The notes beneath the pieces were generated by a model. The model did not search any database and was not told the origin of the DNA. It saw nothing but the letters and a program-made list of their open reading frames with translations. A stretch of 64,000 nucleotides of DNA, from NCBI GenBank assembly GCA_015852425.1, contig JAAAIG010000089.1:4079-68078 (forward strand), in the 5' to 3' direction. A program made the position numbers and the translations under genes. Origin of the DNA: Gryganskiella cystojenkinii (lineage: Eukaryota; Mortierellomycota; Mortierellomycetes; Mortierellales; Mortierellaceae). Below, piece by piece: positions 56,319 through 64,000 of this stretch (the stretch's first letter is position 1; each line of letters starts with the position of its first letter).

Positions 56319-57785
56319 ATGAAGAACGCACCCAGACCGGCGAATTGGCGTTCGATTCTGGTCTCAAGGCCAGTGCTTTTTGCCCTAACCCTGACAGGAT
56401 GTCTCTTCTTTTACTTAATCGCCAAGCAGAGCATGAACGACACTCTTGAGTCCTTCGCTTTTACACCCTCTTCCTCATCATCTTGCTCCTCCAAGGACTG
56501 TGTTCAGTGGCAGGATGTCCCCAAAGAAAACGAATATCTCCATCGAGGATCCACAGCTGCTCGTCAAAACATCATAGACAGTCTCAATGAGAACCAGGTC
56601 GAGCGACCACTCAGCGTCTATCCAGGACGTAAACCAAAGACTGTCCAACTTCTCTTGAAAGAGGCTCATCAACGCTACCAGCGCATGCTCAAGAAACGAG
56701 AAGAGGTGCTCAAGTTTTACGGATGGGGCACAGGGTAAGAAACCAGGAAAAACATACAGGGATACACAGACTCCAGTCGGCTAGCTCCGCCTTCTTAGGT
56801 TCCCTCAGCCGCACTCTTTCCTCCCGTTTTCTTCCCTTCAAACTATGACGATAACGTCCCTCACAAAAATAGCTTCCGTTGCAACGTCCTCTTTAACAAA
56901 CCAAACCTAACCCCTTTTTTTCTTATTCTACAGGCAATTCAGCGAATGGCACAAGGTCGCTTACTTTTGGATTTACTTCCCTGCAGCGTTCAACTGTCCT
57001 CATGAAATCGAGCGTGTGGGACCACTTGATGATGGTGGCAAGTGGGTCTGCGGTATGTCCCTGTATACGGAGGAACCCCGAGCAAAATGTGTCTTGTACT
57101 CTTTCGGTGTCAACAAAGAGACCCGATTCGAGGGTGAGATGCTGGACAGGACCGATTGCGAGATCTGGGCTTATGATGCTTCTGTCACCGAAATGGGTCC
57201 AGGTAAAGAAAACTGTGTTTGTGTTGAGGAGGGATGGGGATTGAAAATACGAAGGATGTCCTTGACAAAAGAGTTTCACCGTCCGCTCACTCGGTTTATT
57301 CCTTGCATACTTGTTTGCTCTCTTTTCTTCTTCGAACAGAAACACATGGTCGTCCAAAGGTTCATTTCTACCCATATTACGTCGGCAAGGAGGACACGGT
57401 TGATTATCAAGGCATCACTTACAAGACGATCAAGACGTTAATGAAAGAAAACGGGCATGACTGGATCGACATCCTCAAGATTGATATCGAGCATAATGAG
57501 TACCAGACCCTGAATGCATTCATGGACGAATACGAATTGGACAAGAAAGGAGGCGGTACGTTGCCCTTCGGTCAACTTTTGATCGAGATCCATGTAGACC
57601 CCGACTTTATCAAGTTTCCGGATTTCAAAAAGTTTTGGGAGCGCCTCGAGTCCTTTGGCGTGTACCCCTGGTGGACAGAACCGAACCTGATCCCAGTCAT
57701 GTTTGGGCACCCACCCTATGCTAGCGAGTACTGTTTCTTGAACACGAGGGGAGGTTCTAAAAACTTGCTCATCCAGAACTATTGA
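56319..57785 (+). CDS. Type II membrane FkbM/METTL24-like methyltransferase
   Basis: Predicted 376-residue protein. Three exons: 56319-56734, 56934-57202, 57340-57785. After a short basic N-terminus lies one membrane helix (PVLFALTLTGCLFFYLIAKQ), typical of Golgi type II enzymes, then a Ser-rich stem. The catalytic region has ERVGPLDDGGKWVCGM, a stretch seen in METTL24-type methyltransferases. Next come KCVLYSFGVNKETRFEGEML, then WIDILKIDIEHNEYQTL (the D-x-x-K-x-D-x-E signature of FkbM-family methyltransferases) and a C-terminal GQLLIEIHVD. SAM-dependent methylation of a secretory-pathway glycan or protein is the likely role; the substrate is unknown. Frame, signature and introns agree. Confidence 0.85.
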
Positions 57786-58304
57786 AAGAAACGGATTACA
57801 AAAAAATACAATAAAAAGGAACACCCTTACACTCTTATTTAATCTCTTTGACGCCAAAATTTTCTGTAATCCTGCCACCAAAATTTACTCCCGTGTGACC
57901 CCAAGCCACACGCCGTATCAAAAAAACCGTTTGTCGAAGTGGTTCGATTTTATATATCGTTGCAGCTCATTAAGTATAACTTTTCTAACACCAATTTCAT
58001 GGCTGTTCCATCCCGCGGATCTTGTTTTCACTCTTGCTCAAGGAACCTGGCTCTGCTCTTGCCTTTGTCTTGAGACCTTACTGTACCTCATCGGAAAAAT
58101 ACCTGCGACTAGGTGTGTCCAGTCTGCAGGTGTGTCCGGTCTACGTACGCTCTCCGGACACGGTTCAAGCCACCTCAGTTTGGTGAGGTCCCAATGAGCG
58201 ATTGAAGCCCTTAATTAGCCACAATTAGCCACAATAGCCACAATGAATGAGCCACAGATCCTGTACAGCATGGACAATCCACATACAGCAATCCAATTAC
58301 CAAG
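57786..58304. other. Intergenic region with GCCACAATTA motifs
   Basis: 519 bp. After the METTL24-like 3' UTR there is a short array of AGCCACAATTAGCCACAATAGCCACAAT-type repeats (about 58215-58250). No gene. Confidence 0.6.
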
Positions 58305-58560
58305 ATGAGGCCTACCGCTCTCGCTATTGCCGCTGCTCTTGTCGCAACTGTTTGTCTCTGCTGCTGAAGCTCCCAGGAATACGAAGGAGTTCGCCGACGC
58401 CGATTTGACCTCCAAGCAAGAGCTTAAGTGTGGCGATTTGAGCAAGCGCGGTTGGTTTTGCAATGAAGGGGAATGCACCCACCTTCACAATGATGATTAC
58501 TGTACATGTAGGAAGGTTCTGCATGGCCATGAAGAACGCAGACTCCGTCTGTACGAGTAA
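58305..58560 (+). pseudogene. Small secreted Cys-rich peptide with a frameshift
   Basis: The ATG at 58305 opens a good signal peptide (MRPTALAIAAALVATVCL) but runs to a TGA after 20 codons. One base out of phase, the frame continues as FVSAAEAPRNTKEFADADLT and a mature region with five cysteines: C-GDLSKRGWF-C-NEGE-C-THLHNDDY-C-T-C. It ends RRLRLYE at a TAA (58558-58560). Removing one base near the end of the signal peptide would join both halves. It is therefore a secreted cysteine-rich peptide gene that is either newly inactivated or hit by a sequence error. The gap is too small for an intron. Size and layout resemble effector or antimicrobial-type peptides, but no named family is recognised. 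Confidence 0.65.
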
Positions 58561-58698
58561 TGCATCGCCGCATCCTCTCTCAATCCAATAAATGTTGCTA
58601 TTCTATCAGCAGCACTTTAATGTACAATCGCATTTTAATCTTCGTTCCACTGTCACTCCACCTCTTACAAAAGCACCCATACGCCACCAAAAATCGTT

Positions 58699-58886
58699 CT
58701 TGGCTCTCATGTTATCTGCCATAAGCAGGCACAATTAGCCACCAAGTAGCAACAGTCTCTCTTTCTCGTTCCAGTTGAATAGCGATTACAGTACATATCT
58801 CTTTCTCTGGTCTCTCGATATTACATTCTTATTAAATCACTCTCGGCTCTCAAGGTTTCCGCCAAAAGCAGCCACCATTAGCCACA
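58699..58886 (+). repeat. Diverged direct repeat ending in AGCCACA
   Basis: Two related segments, at about 58699-58743 and 58843-58886. Both contain GGCTCTCA, then (T/C)GCCA(T/A)AAGCAG, then A(A/T)TAGCCAC. The same AGCCACAATTA core recurs upstream at 58215-58250, on the other side of the secreted-peptide gene. Confidence 0.65.
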
Positions 58887-59307
58887 CTTTCTGTTAAACA
58901 CCGCGCAAGATCTTTCTACTCTCAGGTAAATACCGTGCAACAGAACCCTCTCCTCTCCTCTTCTTGTGCGCATTGAAACTAAAACGCAGCTGCGGACAAC
59001 CTACGAAACAGCGATTGCTAATGGGATGTTTTAGGGGTGATGAACATGACCGCGCACCAAGTTCCTCGCTGTCAGGCATTGCAGATCTTTTTTTGTTCTT
59101 TTTCATGTTCTGTACATTATCCGAAAGCTTAATGGTTCTGCCTCAAATAACATCAAGGGGGGGGGGGTCTAGTCCCTCCCCCCTATTCGGCGGACTGTTG
59201 TCCGGAAAAACTAAATTAATTAGGCTAAAGGAATTACCGGTGATTCTGTTGTCCGCTCGCTTTTGTCCGTTGTCCTGTTGTGGACACTTGCGCCTCCCCA
59301 ACAGGCA

Positions 59308-59313
59308 TATAAA
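59308..59313 (+). promoter_or_regulatory. TATA box of the MFS transporter gene
   Basis: TATAAA in the context GGCATATAAACCC, 216 bp upstream of the ATG at 59529 and followed by a long CT-rich leader. Confidence 0.5.
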
Positions 59314-59528
59314 CCCACCACATGGTTGCTTGGTTCTTGACCTCCCCCTCCTCCCTTCTTTCCATACTCTCGGTACCTTTTTCTCTCTCTCTCTGTTCTC
59401 TGCACCCTTTCTCTGTTTACTTGGTGCCTTTCTTCCTCCACCCTTCCCACTTCCTCCCTCCTCCCCCTTAATCCTATTACTCGTCTGCGCGCCTCTTTGG
59501 CACACTCGCGAACAAGTATATATTAGTT

Positions 59529-61562
59529 ATGACCTCTTCTACAAAGGCTCCATCTGTTCACTCGGACGATGTCGTAGTCGTGATCGAATCTGAAAAGACT
59601 AGCGCCTTTGACGGTTCTACCAATCAAAGCAGCCACTATGAAGAAGAACAAGAGCAAGAACAAGAACGAGTCACCGATGTAGAAAGTTGCGGCCAAAAGC
59701 TAGAAATTACCAAAGATTCCAACGTCGCCGTCGATACCCCTACCAAGGACGAACCCCCTACTACTGGTGGTGCCTCTTTACCCTTCCGAGAAGTGATGGT
59801 GATCTTCACTGGTCTCTTATTCGGTGTCTTTTTGGCCTCCCTCGATCAAACGGTGGTCAGTGTTTGCACCACCAAGATTGCAAGTGAGTTTGACAGTTTG
59901 AACGAGATCTCTTGGATCGGTACCGCTTACTTGCTCACTTCCACGGCCTTCCAACCCTTGTAAGCGTTTATTGTGTCAGTCTTTGTCGGTTTGTGTGTCT
60001 GTCTTCCTTTTTTGTTGTTTATTTTTTTAAGCTATTTACGGGGTGCATTTTGATGTTGTGTTGGACACTTTTTTCCAATTTCCGCTTCTTTGTGCTTACA
60101 TTTTCGTTCTCCTTCTTGCTTTATTTATTTTTATGTTTCTCATGCTAGATACGGAAAGGGAGCCGATATCTTTGGTCGCAAGGCCTCTTTCCTCTTTGCC
60201 ATCAGTACTTTCTTGCTCGGTTCCGCTCTCTGTGGTGCAGCCCAAAACATGACATGGTTGATCATCTGTCGTGGAGTCGCTGGTGTTGGTGCCGCTGGTA
60301 TTATGTCCAGTGCCATGATCATCATGACCGACATCGTCTCCCTCCGGGAGCGTGGTAAATACCAGGGTATCATTGGAGCTGTCTATGGTTTCTCCTCCGT
60401 CATTGGTCCCTTGATGGGGGGCGCTTTCACTGATCATGTCACTTGGCGTTGGGCCTTCTTCATCAACTTGCCCGTCGGTGCTATTACCATCGCCACCGTG
60501 GTCAAGGTTCTCAAGTTACCCTTCCATGGTGGATCCTTGAAGTATAAGTTGGCCCGTGTCGATTTCGCAGGATCTTTTACGTTGATTGTGGGTCTCGTCA
60601 TGATCTTGTTGCCCTTGAACTGGGGTGGAAGCACATACCCTTGGAATTCAGGTCGAGTCATTGGTCTCTTATGTGCTGGTATTGTCGTCCTCTTGGTCTT
60701 CTGTTACATCGAATTGAAGGTTGCTGTGGAACCTGTTATCCCCTTCCGGATGTTCAAGATTCGAAGCTGTGTCGCTGTCTTTGGTACCAATTTCACGATG
60801 GGTATGGGATTCTTTGGTTTCATGTTCTACATGCCCTTGTATTTCCAAATCGTTCGTCAAGAATCCGCTACGACTTCTGGTTTAGAAATGATGCCTTTGT
60901 TGTTGGGATTGTTGACTGCTTCCACAATTTCCGGGTTCCTTTGTTCCAAATTTGGTCGTTACCGTCCTTTTATCTGGTGCGGTTTAGCTATTGCCACTAT
61001 TGGAATGGGATTAATCACCTTGATCAAAGAAGATTCCTCTCGTGGTATGATTGTCGGTTTACTTCTCTTCACTGGTTTCGGTCTTGGTTGTTGTACCCAA
61101 ATGGCCATGTTGGCTGTTCAATCCTCTGTGGAACCCAAGGATATTGCTGTCGCTACGGCCAACTCCTCTTTTTTCCGTTCCGTCGGTTTTGTCTTTGGTG
61201 TGGCCATTGTTGGAACTGTCTTTAATAACGCAGTCAAGACGCATCTGGGTCCTTTGATCTTGCAGGATCCCTCGGTTTCACAAGTCATTGCAAATCCTTA
61301 TAACGTCAAGCTTTTTGATGCTGAGATGCAAACGGCCATTTTGCATGCTTATATGGTTTCCTTGAGAGCTGCCTTCAGGGTTTGTAGCCCTTGTATGGGG
61401 ATAGCTTTCTTGATCAGTTTATGGATTCAACATCACGCTCTTCGTAAGACAAGAAATCCTGGTGGTCCTCCAGCCAAGCAAGATCAGAAGCAGCAAAAGC
61501 AGCAGCTGGAGCATCAGGAGCAGCACGAGCAAGTGCAACGACAGCAGGAGCAGTCCAACTAA
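59529..61562 (+). CDS. MFS drug:H+ antiporter, DHA2 type
   Basis: Predicted 614-residue transporter. Two exons: 59529-59959 and 60149-61562. A cytosolic N-terminus of about 85 residues (Glu/Gln-rich) precedes the first helix ([20 protein letters not shown]). Family motifs: [17 protein letters not shown] (motif D1-like) after helix 1, [19 protein letters not shown] (motif A) across the splice, and [22 protein letters not shown] (motif C region). Hydrophobic segments to residue 580 are consistent with 14 helices, the DHA2 pattern of fungal toxin, azole and siderophore exporters. The tail is Gln/Glu/His-rich. The frame stays open for 98 codons after the TAA, reported separately. Substrate cannot be told from sequence. 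Confidence 0.9.
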
Positions 61563-61859
61563 ATCCGTTGCCACCTCCACCTCTCGAAAACACAAGTCGC
61601 TACACCATCGGGGACTTCAAGATACCAGCAATTTGCAGCAGGTTCAGCAATCCGAGCAGTTGGTGCTAACCTTGGAACATCGTCGCCAATTACGCTTGGC
61701 ACAACCGATACATCCTCTTCAAGGACCCCTCTGCTTGGCACAGGATATCGGGCATTGTTTATGCTGCGTCGCCGAATGATTCAGGAGCGCATTGCCGATC
61801 AACCGAAAAAAAACCTTCCCAAGAAAGAGATATGCCTTTCTAGCAATACACGGAAGTAA
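61563..61859 (+). other. Open frame in phase beyond the MFS stop
   Basis: After the TAA at 61560-61562 the same frame stays open for 98 codons, to a TAA at 61857-61859. The encoded sequence (SRYQQFAAGSAIRAVGANLG, TLGTTDTSSSRTPLLGTGYR, LFMLRRRMIQERIADQPKK) looks like possible protein but matches no family I know. It could be the remains of a longer C-terminus, stop readthrough, an unspliced alternative exon, or chance. The rest of the spacer to 61972 is non-coding. Confidence 0.35.
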
Positions 61860-61972
61860 AGCTTCCATTGATAATATTCACTCTTTTTGGTTAGGATATA
61901 TATGTTGTTATGATATTGAAGGGTGAGGGGAAGAGGGGAATAGAGTTCTTTTTGAGGCGGGATTTACATTTT

Positions 61973-63064
61973 TTAGGCACGCACCTTCTCCTTGACCAAC
62001 TTTCCCGAGAGAGTCCACAATTTTTCCTGCAAGACTTCATCTCTTCCAAAATGACTCACTTGAATCTCGTTAGCAATTGGAATGAAATACCTTCCTCGGA
62101 TATCCTTCTTCACAATCTCAGGACTTGTCGCCACATACAATTGTGTCAAGGCTCCAACTTCAGGTTTCATGCCTAATAATCCAGTAACAATGTCAAAGAC
62201 CTTACCATTTTACCATAGGAATCCTCGAAATGACGACCAAACTCTGTGGCAATGTGACCAGGGTGAACAATGCTGACATAAACCTCCGTATTGGCTAAAC
62301 GACGCGTCAGAGCTTTTGCGAAAAGAATGGTGGCCAATTTGGAACCACCATAACGAGTCCCAGTACCACAGGTAGTAGAGTCGTTCAAGGTTTCGAATCG
62401 TTACCGGAGGAAACGGTTCCTTCATGAGCAAGAGAACTGAGGATGACGATCCTGGAAGGTTGAGATTCCTTGATACGATTCAAAAGACCCATCGTGAAGA
62501 CAAAGTGTCTAGGATCCAAATCCAAAAAAAAGGGGGAGGAGGTTAGTTCAAACACGATCAGAATCTCAAGAAAGTAGGACGATAAAAAAAAATTGGCCAA
62601 ACGACCCTTACCCCAAGTGGTTGACAGCAAACTGTTGCTCAATACCATCGGCACTCAAAGCAAAAGATGTATTGCCTATTCCAGAGTTATTGATCAGGAT
62701 ATGAAGGGGTAATCCCTTTTTTAAAAACTCATCCGCAGCCACTTTACACATGCTCATATCATTCAGATCCAACTCCAAGAATTCGAGTTTTGCGGCGAGT
62801 GAACTAGGATAATTGGTCTTGATCTTCTTCTTGCATCTTTCAATAGCATCGAGAGCACGTTGTTTGCTTCGACAAGCCAAAAAGACATGAGCTCCATGAG
62901 CTGCGAGAGCGACCGTTGAGGCATAACCGAGACCAGTGTTCGCAGCAGTGACAATGGCGATCTTGCCGGTTTGATCTGGGAGTTGATCGTGGGAGACGAG
63001 CTGGCGTGATGTAAGTCTTCCAGAAGGCCAACTGTGACCAAGAGTTCATGAACAGGCCTGGCAT
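61973..63064 (-). pseudogene. Short-chain dehydrogenase with three frameshifts
   Basis: Related to retinol-dehydrogenase-type SDRs. From the ATG at 63064 (MPGLFMN) the frame breaks once. It resumes as LVSHDQLPDQTGKIAIVTAA with the nucleotide-binding AANTGLG segment, then LACRSKQRALDAIERCKKK and the NNSGIG motif, up to a GTAAGG donor at 62611. Exon 2 begins at 62508 (HFVFTMGLLNRIKESQPSRI, VILSSLAHEGT) with the catalytic Ser region. It breaks a second time near 62396 before DSTTCGTGTRYGGSKLATIL, which holds Tyr and Lys of YxxxK as YGGSK. A third break falls near 62206 (SYGK then VFDIVTGLLGMKPEVG), after which the frame runs to a TAA at 61973. All catalytic motifs survive, so decay is recent or the sequence has indel errors. 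Confidence 0.7.
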
Positions 63065-63207
63065 TGTGGAGGATTGGTAAAGTGGTGGGAGTGGTAGTGA
63101 TAGGGTAGTGGCAGAAGTGAAGTGACAGAAAATATTAAGAAAAATGAAGAGTGAAGACGGCGAAGAGAAGTTAGTTTTATGAAGAGTGCTGCCTGTGCAC
63201 TCGAGTC

Positions 63208-63216
63208 CTTTTTATA
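63208..63216 (-). promoter_or_regulatory. TATA box of the SDR gene
   Basis: TATAAAAAG on the minus strand, about 145-150 bp upstream of the ATG at 63064. An intact core promoter element in front of a frameshifted gene fits recent inactivation or a sequence error. Confidence 0.5.
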
Positions 63217-63314
63217 CCATGGTCGCGGGGCTTTCCGAATCCAGAGCAGGAAAAAAAAAATCGATCCAACTCAACGTGTCGCGTGTGGTTGGACGCATGA
63301 ACAGCGATGCAGAC

Positions 63315-63834
63315 AATTAATTTTGCTCTAGACGCGCGTCTTTTCGTAACCCTTGCCTTCTAGGCTATTTATTCCCGACACTGTACCGTCGAGGTCAAGG
63401 TTTCTGTTCACTGGATTATGACGGTGTTAAACGTGGACATATTGACCAGATTGAAGAGCATATATTCTCATCCTCAGATGAGAGCGAAGAATCCAAATCT
63501 GATGCTTGTTTGGATGAAACGCGACACGGTGATGATCAAAGTGCTGATCAGGAGCAACTTGAAGAGCCTAAATCCGAAGAGGAGGATACGGATATCGAGT
63601 TTGATATAGGTGACAGTGAAGGTACTTTACGAGGTTGATTGACGGTCGAGTTATTGGAAGAATAGTTGAAGTGGCTAGTTTTTGAGTTCTTTCCGCAGAA
63701 GAGTTAGATGTTCAAAGTCAAGAAAATACCTCCAGGTATTCCAAGAGTACCATCAAGAACCATGCCAAGTTCCGCCTATTGAATGTTGATAGACGCTTTC
63801 TATTGTCGAGCAGGATGAATTCCATCTAAAGACA
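63315..63834 (+). CDS. 3' part of an acidic protein of unknown function
   Basis: Two exons are readable. Exon A is open from about 63315 and is probably used from an acceptor TTCTAG at 63358-63363; it reads GYLFPTLYRRGQGFCSLDYD and then an acidic Ser/Glu/Asp-rich stretch. It ends at a GTACTT donor near 63620. Exon B starts after TTCCGCAG near 63698, continues in frame (ELDVQSQENTSRYSKST, KFRLLNVDRRFLLSSRMNSI) and stops with TAA at 63832-63834. No start codon or 5' exons are identifiable between here and the SDR promoter, so the gene is either 5'-truncated or decayed. No family recognised. Downstream sequence to 64000 shows nothing further. Confidence 0.45.
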
Positions 63835-64000
63835 CAAGAATCCCCCCAAAGTTACCCTTCGTTCTCGTTCGTCTTTTTATCTTCTTCTTTGGTCCTGAAC
63901 ACTCCAGCTTGAATTACATACGAGGAGACGACAAACATTTTGATCATGGACTACTAAACGAAATCAAACACAACATAGAGAGGAATGAGACTTGTATGAA

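Larger units (their letters stand above)
58561..59528. other. Intergenic region upstream of the MFS gene
   Basis: 968 bp without a supported gene. It holds a diverged direct repeat (58699-58886), a G-run at about 59158-59167 and a TATA box at 59308. A strongly CT-rich leader runs to about 59480. Confidence 0.6.

Noticed and set aside
1..64000. CRISPR array, bacterial operon, rRNA genes or an intact transposon
   Set aside because: None found by reading. There are no regularly spaced identical repeats, no transposase or reverse-transcriptase motifs and no long terminal inverted repeats.

Overview
This is nuclear DNA from a filamentous fungus. Most genes are split by short GT-AG introns (about 50-300 bp), leaders are pyrimidine-rich, and there are no bacterial-style operons. 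The repertoire includes PARN deadenylase, an EAF-type elongation cofactor, MFAP1, complex I NDUFS6 and a UBA protein with UBAP1-like features. Yeasts lack several of these. Together with long polyQ/Ser linkers and lineage-specific tandem families, this suggests an early-diverging fungus, most likely Mucoromycota/Mortierellomycotina. That placement is inference, not a database result.

Layout. 0-4 kb: a decayed multi-exon gene of unknown function, then T-rich non-coding DNA. 4-18.4 kb: a secreted repetitive protein (-), PARN (-), NOP4/RBM28 (-), a single-pass membrane protein (+) and NDUFS6 (-). 18.6-29.3 kb: a tandem, all-plus-strand cluster of intronless genes. Each has a conserved N-terminal domain of about 65 residues starting MDI or MNI, usually a low-complexity linker, and a C-terminal ubiquitin-like (Ubl) domain. 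There are six two-domain members, one member lacking the Ubl, two decayed copies and an unrelated small gene in between. I know of no description of this family and regard it as the most novel content here. 29.7-47.1 kb: a long minus-strand run of a UBA-domain (UBAP1-like) protein, EAF, the GID4 degron receptor, MFAP1, a DNAJC7-type TPR/J co-chaperone, a mitochondrial LEA-like protein and a large membrane protein with a histidine-rich loop. 47.6-61.6 kb: a plus-strand metabolic run of two paralogous type-B carboxylesterases with a broken third copy between them, an intracellular alpha-amylase, an FkbM-type methyltransferase, a frameshifted small cysteine-rich secreted peptide and a DHA2-type MFS transporter. 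62-64 kb: a short-chain dehydrogenase with three apparent frameshifts (-), and the 3' part of an acidic unknown gene (+).

How the genes relate. The conserved genes serve core RNA and protein metabolism: deadenylation, ribosome biogenesis, splicing, elongation, ubiquitin-dependent degradation and ESCRT sorting. They show no operon-like logic. The accessory parts (Ubl cluster, carboxylesterases, secreted peptides) carry the marks of tandem duplication and decay. Exon coordinates were derived by hand from splice signals, reading frame and family conservation. Single-base frameshifts could be real mutations or assembly errors, and the sequence alone cannot tell these apart.
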